From the NCBI RefSeq assembly GCF_034929435.1, contig NZ_JAYFUM010000009.1:62001-126000 (forward strand): 64,000 nucleotides of DNA. Direction: 5' to 3'. Shown here one piece after another: positions 45,052 to 53,735 of this stretch (the stretch's first letter is position 1; every line of letters starts with the position of its first letter). The notes under the pieces are model-generated. The model had not been told where the DNA came from. It was given only the letters and a program-made list of their open reading frames with translations, and searched no databases. This DNA is from Arcicella rigui. Lineage in GTDB: Bacteria; Bacteroidota; Bacteroidia; Cytophagales; Spirosomataceae. A program made the position numbers and the translations under genes.

Positions 45052-45123
45052 TGGCTCCAGCGGGAATCGAACCCACATCAAACGTTTAGGAAACGTCTAT
45101 TCTATCCGTTGAACTATGGTGCC
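45052..45123 (-). tRNA. tRNA-Arg (anticodon CCU)
   Basis: A 72-nt cloverleaf on the minus strand: acceptor GGCACCA/TGGAGCC, D arm with TTCAACGGATAGAA, anticodon arm GACGT-TTCCTAA-ACGTT (anticodon CCT in DNA), T arm GTGGG-TTCGATT-CCCGC, discriminator A. CCA is not encoded. The acceptor has one A-A mismatch at the fourth pair. It reads AGG codons. Confidence 0.93.
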
Positions 45124-45220
45124 ATTGATACAGATTCAATAAAATTTACTGAATCTGTATTTTTACAAATTTCTCTAAAAAGTATTTAATAATCAAGGCA
45201 AGTAATGAATATCTAATGCT

Positions 45221-46477
45221 TTACTCTTCTTCGACTTCCTCTACTGAATAATGTGTTTCATTCAGCCAGTTCGGGAAAATCTGAATATGTTTTTCTTTTA
45301 CAGCCGTCAAAATTGTACTTCTTAGTTCTTCAATATTTTCTTTTTGTTCTGCCGAAATAAATACTGTTTGAGGCTGAGGATGATTCATATAAGAGTTTTT
45401 CAAAAATTCTGTTACTCTTTGAATTCTCATTTGTTGGTTGACAGGCTCATCGCCAGAACCAATTTCCCAATCATTTATTACGATTTCTTCTGTCGAAAAT
45501 AAATCAATTTTATTGAAAACCAGAATTGTTGGTTTATCGGCAGCACCAATTTCCGCCAAAGTAGAGTTTACAACTTCAATATGCTCTTCGTAATTGGGAT
45601 GCGAAATATCAACAACATGCAATAAAATATCAGCTTCACGTACTTCATCTAATGTTGATTTAAAAGATTCAATCAACATTGTTGGTAGTTTTCTGATAAA
45701 TCCTACCGTGTCAGAAAGTAAAAATGGAATCGTTTCAAAAGTAACTTTACGAACTGTGGCATCTACCGTAGCAAATAATTTATTTTCAGCAAATACTTCG
45801 GCTTTTGCTAATCTTCGCATCAAGGTTGATTTTCCTACGTTTGTATAACCTACCAAAGAAACTCGAACCATTCTATCTCTATTTTTTCGCTGAGTAAAAG
45901 CTTGCTTGTCGATTTGCTTGAGTTTTTCTTTCAAAAACACAATTCTATCATTAGCAATACGACGGTCAGTTTCCAATTCTTTTTCACCCGGCCCACGCAT
46001 ACCTACACCACCTCTTTGTTTTGAAAGGTGAGTCCACATACGGGTTAATCTTGGTAAAATATATTGTTGTTGTGCCAATTCCACTTGTGTTTTTGCTTGA
46101 ACGGTTTTAGCTCGCATCGCAAAAATGTTCAAAATCAATAAACTTCGGTCAAGTATTTTTACTTCATGCTGAAATTTCGCAAATTCTGTTTCAATATTTC
46201 TAATTTGAACAGGCGAAAGGTCATCATCAAAAATTACCATATCTACGTCATTATCCACTACAAAGGCGATAATATCTTGCATTTTGCCTTTGCCTACATA
46301 AGTACGAGTATCTGGTTTTTCTAATTTTTGGGTAAAAGTATAAAGTGTATTGATTTGCGAAGTATCAGCAAGAAATGCCAACTCATCCAAATACTCTTTG
46401 GTTTGTTCGGCAGTTTGTTTTTGTGTCTGAACAGCCACCAACACGGCTGTTTCTTTAACTTCTTCTGTATTGTGCAT
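45221..46477 (-). CDS. hflX: GTPase HflX
   Basis: 418 residues. The N-terminal HflX domain (about 1-195) contains TYVGKGKMQDI and MVIFDDDLSPVQIRNIE, a coiled-coil linker follows with QRGGVGMRGPGEKELETDRR, and the G domain has G1 GYTNVGKST (about 211-219), G3 DTVGFI and G4 NKID. HflX binds ribosomes and in studied species splits stalled or heat-damaged 70S ribosomes. The gene starts at ATG 46477 with about 400 bp upstream that includes a promoter and a structured RNA candidate, which could be its leader. Confidence 0.95.
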   Translation of the reverse strand: MHNTEEVKETAVLVAVQTQKQTAEQTKEYLDELAFLADTSQINTLYTFTQKLEKPDTRTYVGKGKMQDIIAFVVDNDVDMVIFDDDLSPVQIRNIETEFAKFQHEVKILDRSLLILNIFAMRAKTVQAKTQVELAQQQYILPRLTRMWTHLSKQRGGVGMRGPGEKELETDRRIANDRIVFLKEKLKQIDKQAFTQRKNRDRMVRVSLVGYTNVGKSTLMRRLAKAEVFAENKLFATVDATVRKVTFETIPFLLSDTVGFIRKLPTMLIESFKSTLDEVREADILLHVVDISHPNYEEHIEVVNSTLAEIGAADKPTILVFNKIDLFSTEEIVINDWEIGSGDEPVNQQMRIQRVTEFLKNSYMNHPQPQTVFISAEQKENIEELRSTILTAVKEKHIQIFPNWLNETHYSVEEVEEE

Positions 46478-46759
46478 ATATTTTTTATTACTTGGACTTC
46501 ACATTTTTAGCTTGAAACCCGAAGTATCAATTTTAAATTAAAAATAGAATTTTGAAAGATCTATTGAAAAACATTAGAAATTTATCTTCATCGGTAAGAT
46601 AAATTTATTTTTTGGTTTGAATTGACATTTTCTTATTGAAATAAAATTCATCCTTGTCTATTCATTGAATGCTTGAAATTTCCTCAGTATGAAGGATACT
46701 CAAAAATTACTATTGAATAAAAAAGGGTTTGAATATAAAAGTGAAATGATGGTGATTTA
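46478..46759 (-). other. Spacer between hflX and the structured RNA candidate
   Basis: AT-rich, without a gene or clear promoter. A weak palindromic segment lies near 46575-46605 (TTATCTTCATCGGTAAGATAA). It could be leader sequence of hflX. Confidence 0.4.
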
Positions 46760-46886
46760 ACTGCCCTTTCGGAGGGCAATATCCATGAAGACAGGATTTT
46801 GCAGAGCCGAGAGAGGAATTTAGCAGAAAATTTGTCTTAGCTTCATGTCAGTAATGATTCTGAGAGAATCGTTTTAAAATTTTGTG
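46760..46886 (-). ncRNA. Candidate structured RNA or hflX leader
   Basis: Downstream of a good minus-strand promoter, three stems appear in order: a 6-bp hairpin (46856-46870, GATTCT/AGAATC), a long interrupted stem pairing 46823-46847 with 46084-free region 46784-46802 (CATGA, AGACA, ATTTT and GC blocks, about 17 bp), and a 5-bp hairpin with loop (46763-46777, GCCCT/AGGGC). The loop of the long stem is C/T-rich (CCTCTCTCGGCTC). No open reading frame. It may be an independent RNA of about 125 nt or part of the hflX leader. No known RNA family could be assigned. Confidence 0.5.
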
Positions 46887-46889
46887 GTG

Positions 46890-46922
46890 CAAAGGTATAA
46901 ATATATTTCTAATATTTAACAA
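46890..46922 (-). promoter_or_regulatory. Promoter of the structured RNA / hflX
   Basis: On the minus strand TTG (46920-46922) and TACCTTTG (46890-46897) are separated by 22 nt, fitting the Bacteroidota promoter. The predicted start is near 46884-46887. Confidence 0.7.
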
Positions 46923-46936
46923 AAATTTATCATAAA

Positions 46937-46971
46937 AAAGCCTGTAAACGTCGAGGACATTTACAGGCTTT
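46937..46971 (-). terminator. Terminator of the DUF2911 gene
   Basis: A 12-bp stem (46937-46948, AAAGCCTGTAAA, with 46960-46971) lies 19 bp after the stop, with a T run following on the minus strand. Confidence 0.88.
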
Positions 46972-46990
46972 AGAAAATTTAGCGTAAAGA

Positions 46991-47827
46991 CTATTTCAAT
47001 GAAGCAATTAATTTTTCATTCAAAGCTACATAATCCATATTATTAGCTTCTTTGGCTAATTCGATTGATTTTTTTGCAGTTTCAATGGCTGCAACTTTAT
47101 TCCCAGATTTTGCTTGAATTTTAGCCTTTAAATGTACAACCCAATAAGCTTTTGGCGACTGTTCGATAGCTTTATCAGCCCAAAGTAAAGCTTTGTTCAA
47201 ATCTTTTCCTGTTTCAAAATAATAACTTGCTGCTTGGAAGTACGGACGATTATCAATACTCATCGCTACTTCAATCGACTTTGTAATTTTGCTATCAATT
47301 TCAGCTACAACTGGAATCGACACCATTGTTTTTTCCCAGGAAATCTGAATATCAGCACTTGAAGGCATAACATTCGCAATCTGAATCGTAAAAGTTTCCA
47401 CTGGCGATGCCAAGCTAAAAGATTTTACTTTAAATCGGGCAACATCTTCCTCCGCTTTATAGCCATCTATTCCCCAGTTATTTAAACCTTTGTTCAAAAT
47501 AATTTCCCATTCGTCTTTGTTGGGAATAGAATACAAAACATAAGTACCAGCTTTTACGGCTACACCGCCTACTTGTACGTCTTCGCCAAAACTAACACGA
47601 GTAGCAGCGTTTGCACCTGTTCTCCAGAGTTTACCATAAGGAGCTAAATCACCAAAAACTACACGACCTTTCATATTCGGGCGAGAATAAGTAAGTTCGA
47701 TAGCAGACAAAGCAAAATCTTGCTTGATTGTTTGTGTAGGACTTGGAGCGGGCGTTTTTACTGATTGTGAAAATGCGTTGGCATTGATGAAGCAAGTAGC
47801 TACAATAGCATACAATATTTTTTTCAT
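46991..47827 (-). CDS. DUF2911 family exported protein
   Basis: 278 residues. The signal peptide is MKKILYAIVATCFINANAFSQ. The DUF2911 domain (about 35-170) has IELTYSRPNMKGRVVFG, LAPYGKLWRTGANAATRVSF and KAGTYVLYSIPNKDEWEIILN, the strongly conserved core of this Bacteroidota-rich family. The C-terminal 80 residues are helical, with AASYYFETGKDLNKALLWADKAIEQ, resembling TPR-like repeats. The function is unknown; export suggests a periplasmic or surface role. It stands alone, bounded by a terminator. Confidence 0.93.
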   Translation of the reverse strand: MKKILYAIVATCFINANAFSQSVKTPAPSPTQTIKQDFALSAIELTYSRPNMKGRVVFGDLAPYGKLWRTGANAATRVSFGEDVQVGGVAVKAGTYVLYSIPNKDEWEIILNKGLNNWGIDGYKAEEDVARFKVKSFSLASPVETFTIQIANVMPSSADIQISWEKTMVSIPVVAEIDSKITKSIEVAMSIDNRPYFQAASYYFETGKDLNKALLWADKAIEQSPKAYWVVHLKAKIQAKSGNKVAAIETAKKSIELAKEANNMDYVALNEKLIASLK

Positions 47828-47973
47828 GAGAAGTTGTGGAATTATTGAAAATTAAACTCAGTAAAGATACAAAATCTTTGTCCAAAGCTTTTTCTACAAA
47901 ATTATTGAGTTGTGGAATTTTAGATAAACGGTAATTTTAAAATGATTAACGTTCAGAACTAAAAGGACATAAA

Positions 47974-48002
47974 AAAACTCATTCCTTTCGAGAATGAGTT
48001 TT
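47974..48002 (-). terminator. Terminator of the atpA-atpG unit
   Basis: An 11-bp stem (47974-47984, AAAACTCATTC, with 47992-48002) lies 18 bp after the atpG stop, and the minus strand continues with a T run. Confidence 0.9.
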
Positions 48003-48020
48003 CTTTTATGCTGAATATGA

Positions 48021-48908
48021 TTACGCCGCAGCCAAAGCTTCTGCACCACCAACGATTTCGAGGATTTCGTTTGTAATAGCAGCCTGACGAGAACGGTTGT
48101 ATTGTAATTTCAATTCTTTCAATAATTCACCAGCGTTATCAGTTGCTTTATCCATCGCTGTCATTCTTGCTCCGTGTTCTGAAGCATTAGATTCTAACAC
48201 TGCTTTGAAGATTTGCAATTTCAATGCTTTAGGAATTAATTCGTTGATAATTTCTTCTTCCGAAGGTTCAAAAATATAATCAACTGAAGAAGCCTTCTTC
48301 ACTTGCTCATCTTTTTTCTCAACGATTGGTAATACTTGCTCAGTTCTCAAGATTTGAGTAGCAACGTTTTTAAATTCGTTGTACACCAATTCAACTACAT
48401 CGTATTTTCCTTCTTCAAAACCTTTCATTGCAGCTTCAGCAGCTACACGAACGTTTGCGAAGTTCAATTTTGTAAATAAATCAACGTAATCAGTGTTAAC
48501 TTTATAACCACGGCGAGCAAGGTATTCACCCCCTTTTTTACCGATAGCCATAACTTCAACATTACCAGCCGCTTGTTGAGCCGCATATTTTTCGCTGATT
48601 AAACTTACAGCAGCTTTACCGATGTTAGTATTGAAAGCACCACAAAGTCCACGGTCAGACGTAACAACAATTACTAATACCTTATTGATGTCACGAACAG
48701 TAGTGTATGGATTTTCTTTAGCACCTTCAGAATTGGCTGAAACAGTAGCAATCATTTCAGTCAATTTCTTTGAGTAAGGACGCATCTGAGTGATAGCGTC
48801 TGTCGCACGACGAAGTTTCGCTGCCGACACCATTTTCATGGCTTTTGTAATCTGCTGAGTGGAGTTTACCGATACTATTCGGTTTCTTACTTCTTTTAAT
48901 GAAGCCAT
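48021..48908 (-). CDS. atpG: ATP synthase F1 subunit gamma
   Basis: 295 residues. The N-terminal helix MASLKEVRNRIVSVNSTQQITKAMKMVSAAKLRRA is the classic gamma signature, the middle has VLVIVVTSDRGLCGAFNTNIGK, and the C-terminal helix has ASEHGARMTAMDKATDNAGELL with SRQAAITNEILEIVGGAEAL. It is the rotating central stalk of the enzyme on the cytoplasmic side. It follows atpA by 102 bp, a spacer that carries its own inverted repeat. The beta and epsilon genes are not adjacent, consistent with the split atp genes in many Bacteroidota. Confidence 0.97.
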   Translation of the reverse strand: MASLKEVRNRIVSVNSTQQITKAMKMVSAAKLRRATDAITQMRPYSKKLTEMIATVSANSEGAKENPYTTVRDINKVLVIVVTSDRGLCGAFNTNIGKAAVSLISEKYAAQQAAGNVEVMAIGKKGGEYLARRGYKVNTDYVDLFTKLNFANVRVAAEAAMKGFEEGKYDVVELVYNEFKNVATQILRTEQVLPIVEKKDEQVKKASSVDYIFEPSEEEIINELIPKALKLQIFKAVLESNASEHGARMTAMDKATDNAGELLKELKLQYNRSRQAAITNEILEIVGGAEALAAA

Positions 48909-48924
48909 TCTCTTTTCTAATAAA

Positions 48925-48994
48925 TGAATGATAGAATGAATGAATGATAGCGTATCAAAACCAACATTTTAAAACACTATCATTCTATCATTCA
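48925..48994. repeat. Simple-word inverted repeat in the atpA-atpG spacer
   Basis: TGAATGATAGAATGAATGAATGATAG (long form in 48925-48950, two words) is nearly the reverse complement of 48977-48994, with 8 nt missing from the right arm. The hairpin would lie inside the operon mRNA, between two genes. Confidence 0.65.
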
Positions 48995-49010
48995 AAATTG
49001 AAAATTATAA

Positions 49011-50588
49011 TTACGCATATTTCGGCGCTATTTCTTTTGATACTTTAGTTAACACGCTTGTTAAAGAATCATCGAATTTGCCAGCTTTCAAAGCATCCAT
49101 TGTAGATTTCTGCGTAGCGTTCATAACGTTGATGAAGTCTTTTTCAAACTCACGAACTTTATTTACAGCAACAGTATCTAAAAGACCTTTAGTTGAAAGG
49201 AAAATCATTGCGATTTGTTCTTCAACACGTTGTGGAGCACCGTTAGCTTGTTTTAACATTTCAAGGTTACGACGACCACGTTCGATAGTCAATTTAGTAG
49301 CAGCATCTAAGTCAGAACCGAATTTAGCAAAAGCCTCTAATTCACGGAACTGAGCTTGGTCTAATTTCAAAGTACCAGCTACTTTTTTCATCGACTTGAT
49401 TTGAGCGTTACCACCTACACGAGATACAGAAATACCTACGTTGATAGCTGGACGAATACCTGCGTTGAAAAGGTTTGATTCCAAGAAAATCTGACCATCG
49501 GTAATTGAAATCACGTTTGTAGGGATATAAGCCGAAACGTCACCCGCTTGTGTTTCGATGATTGGAAGAGCCGTTAATGAACCACCACCTTTTACCAAAT
49601 GCTTGATAGATTCTGGTAAGTCGTTCATGCTACGAGCGATTTCGTCAGATGAGTTGATTTTAGCCGCACGCTCCAATAAACGAGAGTGAAGATAGAATAC
49701 GTCACCTGGATATGCTTCACGTCCTGGAGGACGACGAAGTAAAAGAGAAACTTCACGATAAGAAACCGCTTGTTTCGATAAGTCATCATAAATTACTAAA
49801 GCAGCACGACCTGTATCACGGAAGAATTCGCCGATAGCCGCACCAGTAAATGGAGCAAAGAATTGCATTGGAGCAGGGTCAGAAGAACCAGCCGCAACAA
49901 TTACAGTGTAATCCATAGCACCTGCTTTGCGAAGAGTTTGCTCGATTTGTTTGATAGTCGAAGCTTTCTGTCCACAAGCTACATAAATACAGTAAACTGG
50001 GGTTCCTGCATCGTAGTACTCTTTTTGGTTAATAATCGTGTCAATACAAACCGTTGTTTTACCTGTCTGACGGTCACCAATTACCAACTCACGTTGTCCA
50101 CGACCTACTGGAATCATCGCATCAATCGCTTTGATACCTGTTTGAAGTGGTTCAGTTACTGGCTGACGGAAGATTACCCCCGGAGCTTTACGCTCTAAAG
50201 GCATATCGTACAATTCGCCAGTGATTGGGCCATTACCATCAATTGGTTCACCAAGCGTGTTTACAACACGACCGCAGATACCGTCACCAACTTTCACAGA
50301 TGCGATTTCGTCAGTACGTTTAACAGTATCTCCTTCTTTGATTTCTGATGAATCCCCTAACAATACCGCACCTACATTGTCTTCTTCGAGGTTAAGAGCA
50401 AGGGCTTTTAAGCCATTATCAAAGACGAGCAATTCACCCGCCTGTACTTTCGTTAGTCCGTAAATACGGGCTACACCATCACCGATTTGTAATACGGTAC
50501 CTACTTCTTGAAGTTCAGCCTCTGTCTTTGCTCCTGAGAGTTGTTCTCTCAAAATTGCTGAAACTTCATCTGGTCTGACTGATGCCAT
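49011..50588 (-). CDS. atpA: ATP synthase F1 subunit alpha
   Basis: 525 residues. The N-terminal part has VSAILREQLSGAK and GDGVARIYGL, the nucleotide-binding site is GDRQTGKT (about 169-176), followed by YVACGQKASTI and ALVIYDDLSKQAVSYREVSLLLRRPPGREAYPGDVFY, then SITDGQIFLESNLFNAGIRPAINVGISVSRVGG, all intact. It binds ATP non-catalytically and forms the F1 hexamer with beta. Upstream subunit genes (atpB, E, F, H) are not visible at this locus: the next 670 bp to the right hold no gene, so atpA is first in its transcript. Confidence 0.98.
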   Translation of the reverse strand: MASVRPDEVSAILREQLSGAKTEAELQEVGTVLQIGDGVARIYGLTKVQAGELLVFDNGLKALALNLEEDNVGAVLLGDSSEIKEGDTVKRTDEIASVKVGDGICGRVVNTLGEPIDGNGPITGELYDMPLERKAPGVIFRQPVTEPLQTGIKAIDAMIPVGRGQRELVIGDRQTGKTTVCIDTIINQKEYYDAGTPVYCIYVACGQKASTIKQIEQTLRKAGAMDYTVIVAAGSSDPAPMQFFAPFTGAAIGEFFRDTGRAALVIYDDLSKQAVSYREVSLLLRRPPGREAYPGDVFYLHSRLLERAAKINSSDEIARSMNDLPESIKHLVKGGGSLTALPIIETQAGDVSAYIPTNVISITDGQIFLESNLFNAGIRPAINVGISVSRVGGNAQIKSMKKVAGTLKLDQAQFRELEAFAKFGSDLDAATKLTIERGRRNLEMLKQANGAPQRVEEQIAMIFLSTKGLLDTVAVNKVREFEKDFINVMNATQKSTMDALKAGKFDDSLTSVLTKVSKEIAPKYA

Positions 50589-50754
50589 TATAATAAGTTT
50601 GTTTTGTGATTTTGAACTTAGAAAAGCAATATAAATTAAGTAGAAATGATTAGGAACATTTTATAATTAATATTATTGAATGTCACAATATCTTAAAAGG
50701 CAAAACGTTCTCCCTTAAATCTCTTAATTCTTAAATTACTCATTTTTTCAAATG
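50589..50754 (-). other. atpA leader region
   Basis: About 165 bp between the putative promoter and the atpA start. AT-rich, with no reading frame; a long 5' leader is possible. Confidence 0.4.
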
Positions 50755-50779
50755 CAAAATTAGGGAACTAATTTCACAA
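50755..50779 (-). promoter_or_regulatory. Putative promoter of atpA-atpG
   Basis: On the minus strand TTG (50777-50779) and TAATTTTG (50755-50762), spacer 14 nt, about 165 bp before atpA. The -7 element is good; the spacing is short. Confidence 0.45.
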
Positions 50780-50952
50780 TTCCATGAAATGACTAACTTT
50801 TAGTGCTTAAATGTTATACTTTTTGGGGATTTTAATTTTACTGATTCGTTCAATACTTCTTTAGTTTCCCAAAGATTACGCATTTATACCTCCACAAGGC
50901 TTATTTTCCACATCAATATCATATTTTTCTATTTTATTATAAGAAATATCAA

Positions 50953-50984
50953 TTTGAATTATATTTCATTTTATCGTAGTTTTG
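50953..50984 (+). promoter_or_regulatory. Promoter of the candidate small RNA
   Basis: TTTG (50953-50956) and TAGTTTTG (50977-50984) with a 20-nt spacer, a close match to the Bacteroidota consensus. The predicted start is near 50990. Confidence 0.75.
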
Positions 50985-50989
50985 TTTAG

Positions 50990-51104
50990 TAAATTTTGTT
51001 GGCTTGTGGCTGTACTCCTAATTGTGTAGAAACAAGTTTTTTAAATTAAATTTTCTGAAAAAGCGTTGAAATAAATCGGGCAGGATTTTATTTCAACGCT
51101 TTTT
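50990..51104 (+). ncRNA. Candidate small RNA or TonB-receptor leader with hairpin terminator
   Basis: The stretch between a consensus promoter and a strong hairpin terminator has no start codon with a usable frame. It begins T-rich and contains GGCTTGTGGCTG, CTCCTAATTG and GTAGAAACAAG, and ends in the terminator. Length about 115 nt. It could be an independent small RNA, or an attenuated leader of the TonB-receptor gene that begins at 51264. Confidence 0.55.
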
Positions 51105-51108
51105 TTGG
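51058..51108 (+). terminator. Terminator in the intergenic region before the TonB receptor gene
   Basis: A perfect 18-bp stem (51058-51075 with 51087-51104; core AAGCGTTGAAATAAA) and an 11-nt loop, followed by TTT. No plus-strand gene lies upstream that it could serve apart from the candidate RNA. Confidence 0.88.
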
Positions 51109-51263
51109 GTCAATACATCAACACTTTTGTAGGATTCGTCTTTTTTATTTCACTTATTGTATCTCTGAATGACAAGTCATGTTAGTCCTTTTTCATAAAA
51201 TGTCGTTCTTTGTAAAAAACAAATAAGCTAAATAATCGATAAACTTATTTTTCATTTCAAACT

Positions 51264-53690
51264 ATGAAACAAAAAATACCTTTCTTACTTTTCAAGTACT
51301 CCATTTTATGCTCCTTTTTAATCATTTTTTCGAACCAACTTCTCGCTCAAAATACAGAGTTTAAATTACCTCAGCTTTCTGGTAGAGTAACGGACTCCAA
51401 GACTGGTGAACCCGTGGTTGGTGCAACAATTTTTATTGATTATAAAAAATCTGGCTTTATTACCGATACTTCTGGACGTTTTAGTATTTACCTCCCCAAA
51501 GGCGAGTATGTCATTAAAATTACTAATGTTGGCTACAACCCTTTTCGTTCAAAAGTACTTTTGAAAGATGATACCAAGTTTGATGTTTCTTTGCAAGACG
51601 TGTCTAAAACTTTAGAAGAAGTAATTGTTTCGAGCCAAGCTACGAGAAGAAGTATTCAAACGCCTTCGTTGGGTGTAACCTTACTAAGTATAAAAGGTAT
51701 CAAAAAACTCCCTGCCATGATGGGGGAAGTAGATATTATTCGTTCACTTCAAACGTTACCGGGTGTATCGTCGGTTGGTGAGGGTTCAAATGGTATCAAT
51801 GTTAGAGGTGGTAATACAGACCAAAACTTAATTTATATCGACGACGCTCCTATCTTCAACCCTACTCACCTTTTTGGACTTTTCTCAGTTTTTGCTTCTG
51901 ATGCTATTCGAGAATTAGAACTTTACAAAGGAAGCGTTCCTTCACGTTTTGGCGGTAGAACGGCATCTGTACTCGATATAAAAATGACCGACCCCAGTTT
52001 AGAAAAATTTAAACTTTCGGGAGGTGTTGGTTTTGTTTCTAACCGTGTGATGGCCGAAATTCCTATTATTAAAGATAAACTTTCGATTGTAGCGGCGGGT
52101 AGAGTTTCGTTTAATGACTTTTGGTTTAAACTCATCGGACCAGATAATATGAAAAATACTCGTGCTAACTTTTACGACGTAGCCACAAAAGTATTTTACA
52201 GACCAAATAAAAATAATACTTTCTCGCTCTCGACTTATATCAGTAGAGACTTTTATCAAGTAGATTCTTTGTTTAGTTTGGAAAACGTTGTAGCCAAACA
52301 AACACAATTTACCTACGGACACGTGAATATTTCAGGACGTTGGAGTCATTACTTCAATCCTAAAATGAGTTTGGAAGTTGTAGGCGTTTTGAGTAATTAC
52401 AAAACAAAAACCTTTGCTCCTGATAGCGTAAACCGAATTGAACTTTACAACCATATTAATTACAAAAACGTAAAAGCTAATTTTGATTATAACCCCAACG
52501 ACAGACATAAACTTAACTTTGGTGTCAGTGGTATCAATTATCAGATTTCTCCCGGACGCCTTAATGAAGATGTACAATCAAGAATTGCTACGGTTTTACT
52601 ACCCAATGAGCAGTCTTTAGAACTGGGCGTATATGTAGATGACGAGTACAAAGCCAGTGATAAATTAACAATTCAAGCGGGCTTGCGATATGCTCAGTTT
52701 TTAAATCTTGGTCCTACCACGGCACGCAAGTATTTAGAAGGCGTACCAAGAAGTACTTCATCACAAATTAGCGAAGAGACGATTTCGAGCGGTTCAATCG
52801 AAAAAGCTTATGGTGGTTTTGAACCAAGAATCGCTGTCAAGTATTCGCTTGGTGAAAATAGTACGATGAAATTGGGCTACAACCGTATGCAACAATTTAT
52901 ACAGATTCTTTCAAATAATACTACTCCGCTCCCAACGGCACGTTGGAAAACTGCTGACGAGTACATCAAACCACAAGTCAGTGATTTTGTTTCATTGGGA
53001 ATCTTTAAAAATTACAAAGACAATATTTGGGAAGTATCGGCTGAAGGCTATTATAGAAAAACACAAAATGTGTTGGATTATATTTCTGGAGCAAATTTAC
53101 AGTTGAATAAAACCATTGAAACGCAAGTAATTGCTGGACAAGGAAAAGCTTACGGGCTGGAATTGATGCTTACGAAGAAAAAAGGAGAAGTAAGTGGCTG
53201 GTTGAGCTATACTTATGCTCGTTCATTACAACAAGTAAGAGGTGATTTTCCTGAACTTCAACAAATTTCGGATGGTAATTGGTATGCTTCAAACTATGAT
53301 AAACCGCATAGTTTAAACCTAATGCTGAATATTCAACCAACTATTCACCACAGTTTTTCTTTTACTTTTGCTTATAATACTGGTCGCCCGTTTTCTTCTC
53401 CATCAGGTTTTTTCCAGTTGAACAATCAGAAATATCCTGTGTATGAAACACGAAATAACGACAGAGTTCCTGACTATCACCGTTTAGATTTTTCTTGGAC
53501 AATCACCAATCCAAGCCTAAAAGAAAAACGCTGGGAAGGCAGTTGGACTTTCACCGTTTATAATCTATATGGAAGAGCCAATGCTTACTCGGTATTTTTC
53601 AAACCTTACAGAGGTGGCTTGCGTCCGTATCAGCTAAGTGTATTTGCCAATCCTTTGGTTTCATTAACATACAATTTTAAATTTTTATAA
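51264..53690 (+). CDS. TonB-dependent outer-membrane receptor
   Basis: 808 residues. A signal peptide (about 1-28, ending FSNQLLAQ) is followed by a carboxypeptidase-like regulatory domain (about 37-115, SGRVTDSKTGEPVVGATIFID), a plug domain (about 130-240, with LQTLPGVSSVGEGSNGINVRGGNTDQNLIYIDDAPI) and a long beta barrel ending with VSLTYNFKFL, a C-terminal aromatic strand. It is shorter than SusC proteins, resembling receptors paired with DUF4249 lipoproteins. It imports a ligand across the outer membrane using TonB energy. It is followed 45 bp later by the DUF4249 gene. Confidence 0.93.
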   Translation: MKQKIPFLLFKYSILCSFLIIFSNQLLAQNTEFKLPQLSGRVTDSKTGEPVVGATIFIDYKKSGFITDTSGRFSIYLPKGEYVIKITNVGYNPFRSKVLLKDDTKFDVSLQDVSKTLEEVIVSSQATRRSIQTPSLGVTLLSIKGIKKLPAMMGEVDIIRSLQTLPGVSSVGEGSNGINVRGGNTDQNLIYIDDAPIFNPTHLFGLFSVFASDAIRELELYKGSVPSRFGGRTASVLDIKMTDPSLEKFKLSGGVGFVSNRVMAEIPIIKDKLSIVAAGRVSFNDFWFKLIGPDNMKNTRANFYDVATKVFYRPNKNNTFSLSTYISRDFYQVDSLFSLENVVAKQTQFTYGHVNISGRWSHYFNPKMSLEVVGVLSNYKTKTFAPDSVNRIELYNHINYKNVKANFDYNPNDRHKLNFGVSGINYQISPGRLNEDVQSRIATVLLPNEQSLELGVYVDDEYKASDKLTIQAGLRYAQFLNLGPTTARKYLEGVPRSTSSQISEETISSGSIEKAYGGFEPRIAVKYSLGENSTMKLGYNRMQQFIQILSNNTTPLPTARWKTADEYIKPQVSDFVSLGIFKNYKDNIWEVSAEGYYRKTQNVLDYISGANLQLNKTIETQVIAGQGKAYGLELMLTKKKGEVSGWLSYTYARSLQQVRGDFPELQQISDGNWYASNYDKPHSLNLMLNIQPTIHHSFSFTFAYNTGRPFSSPSGFFQLNNQKYPVYETRNNDRVPDYHRLDFSWTITNPSLKEKRWEGSWTFTVYNLYGRANAYSVFFKPYRGGLRPYQLSVFANPLVSLTYNFKFL

Positions 53691-53735
53691 AAATCTCCAA
53701 TCCTATTTTATTCAAGATTAGAGTCATTCAGCATT

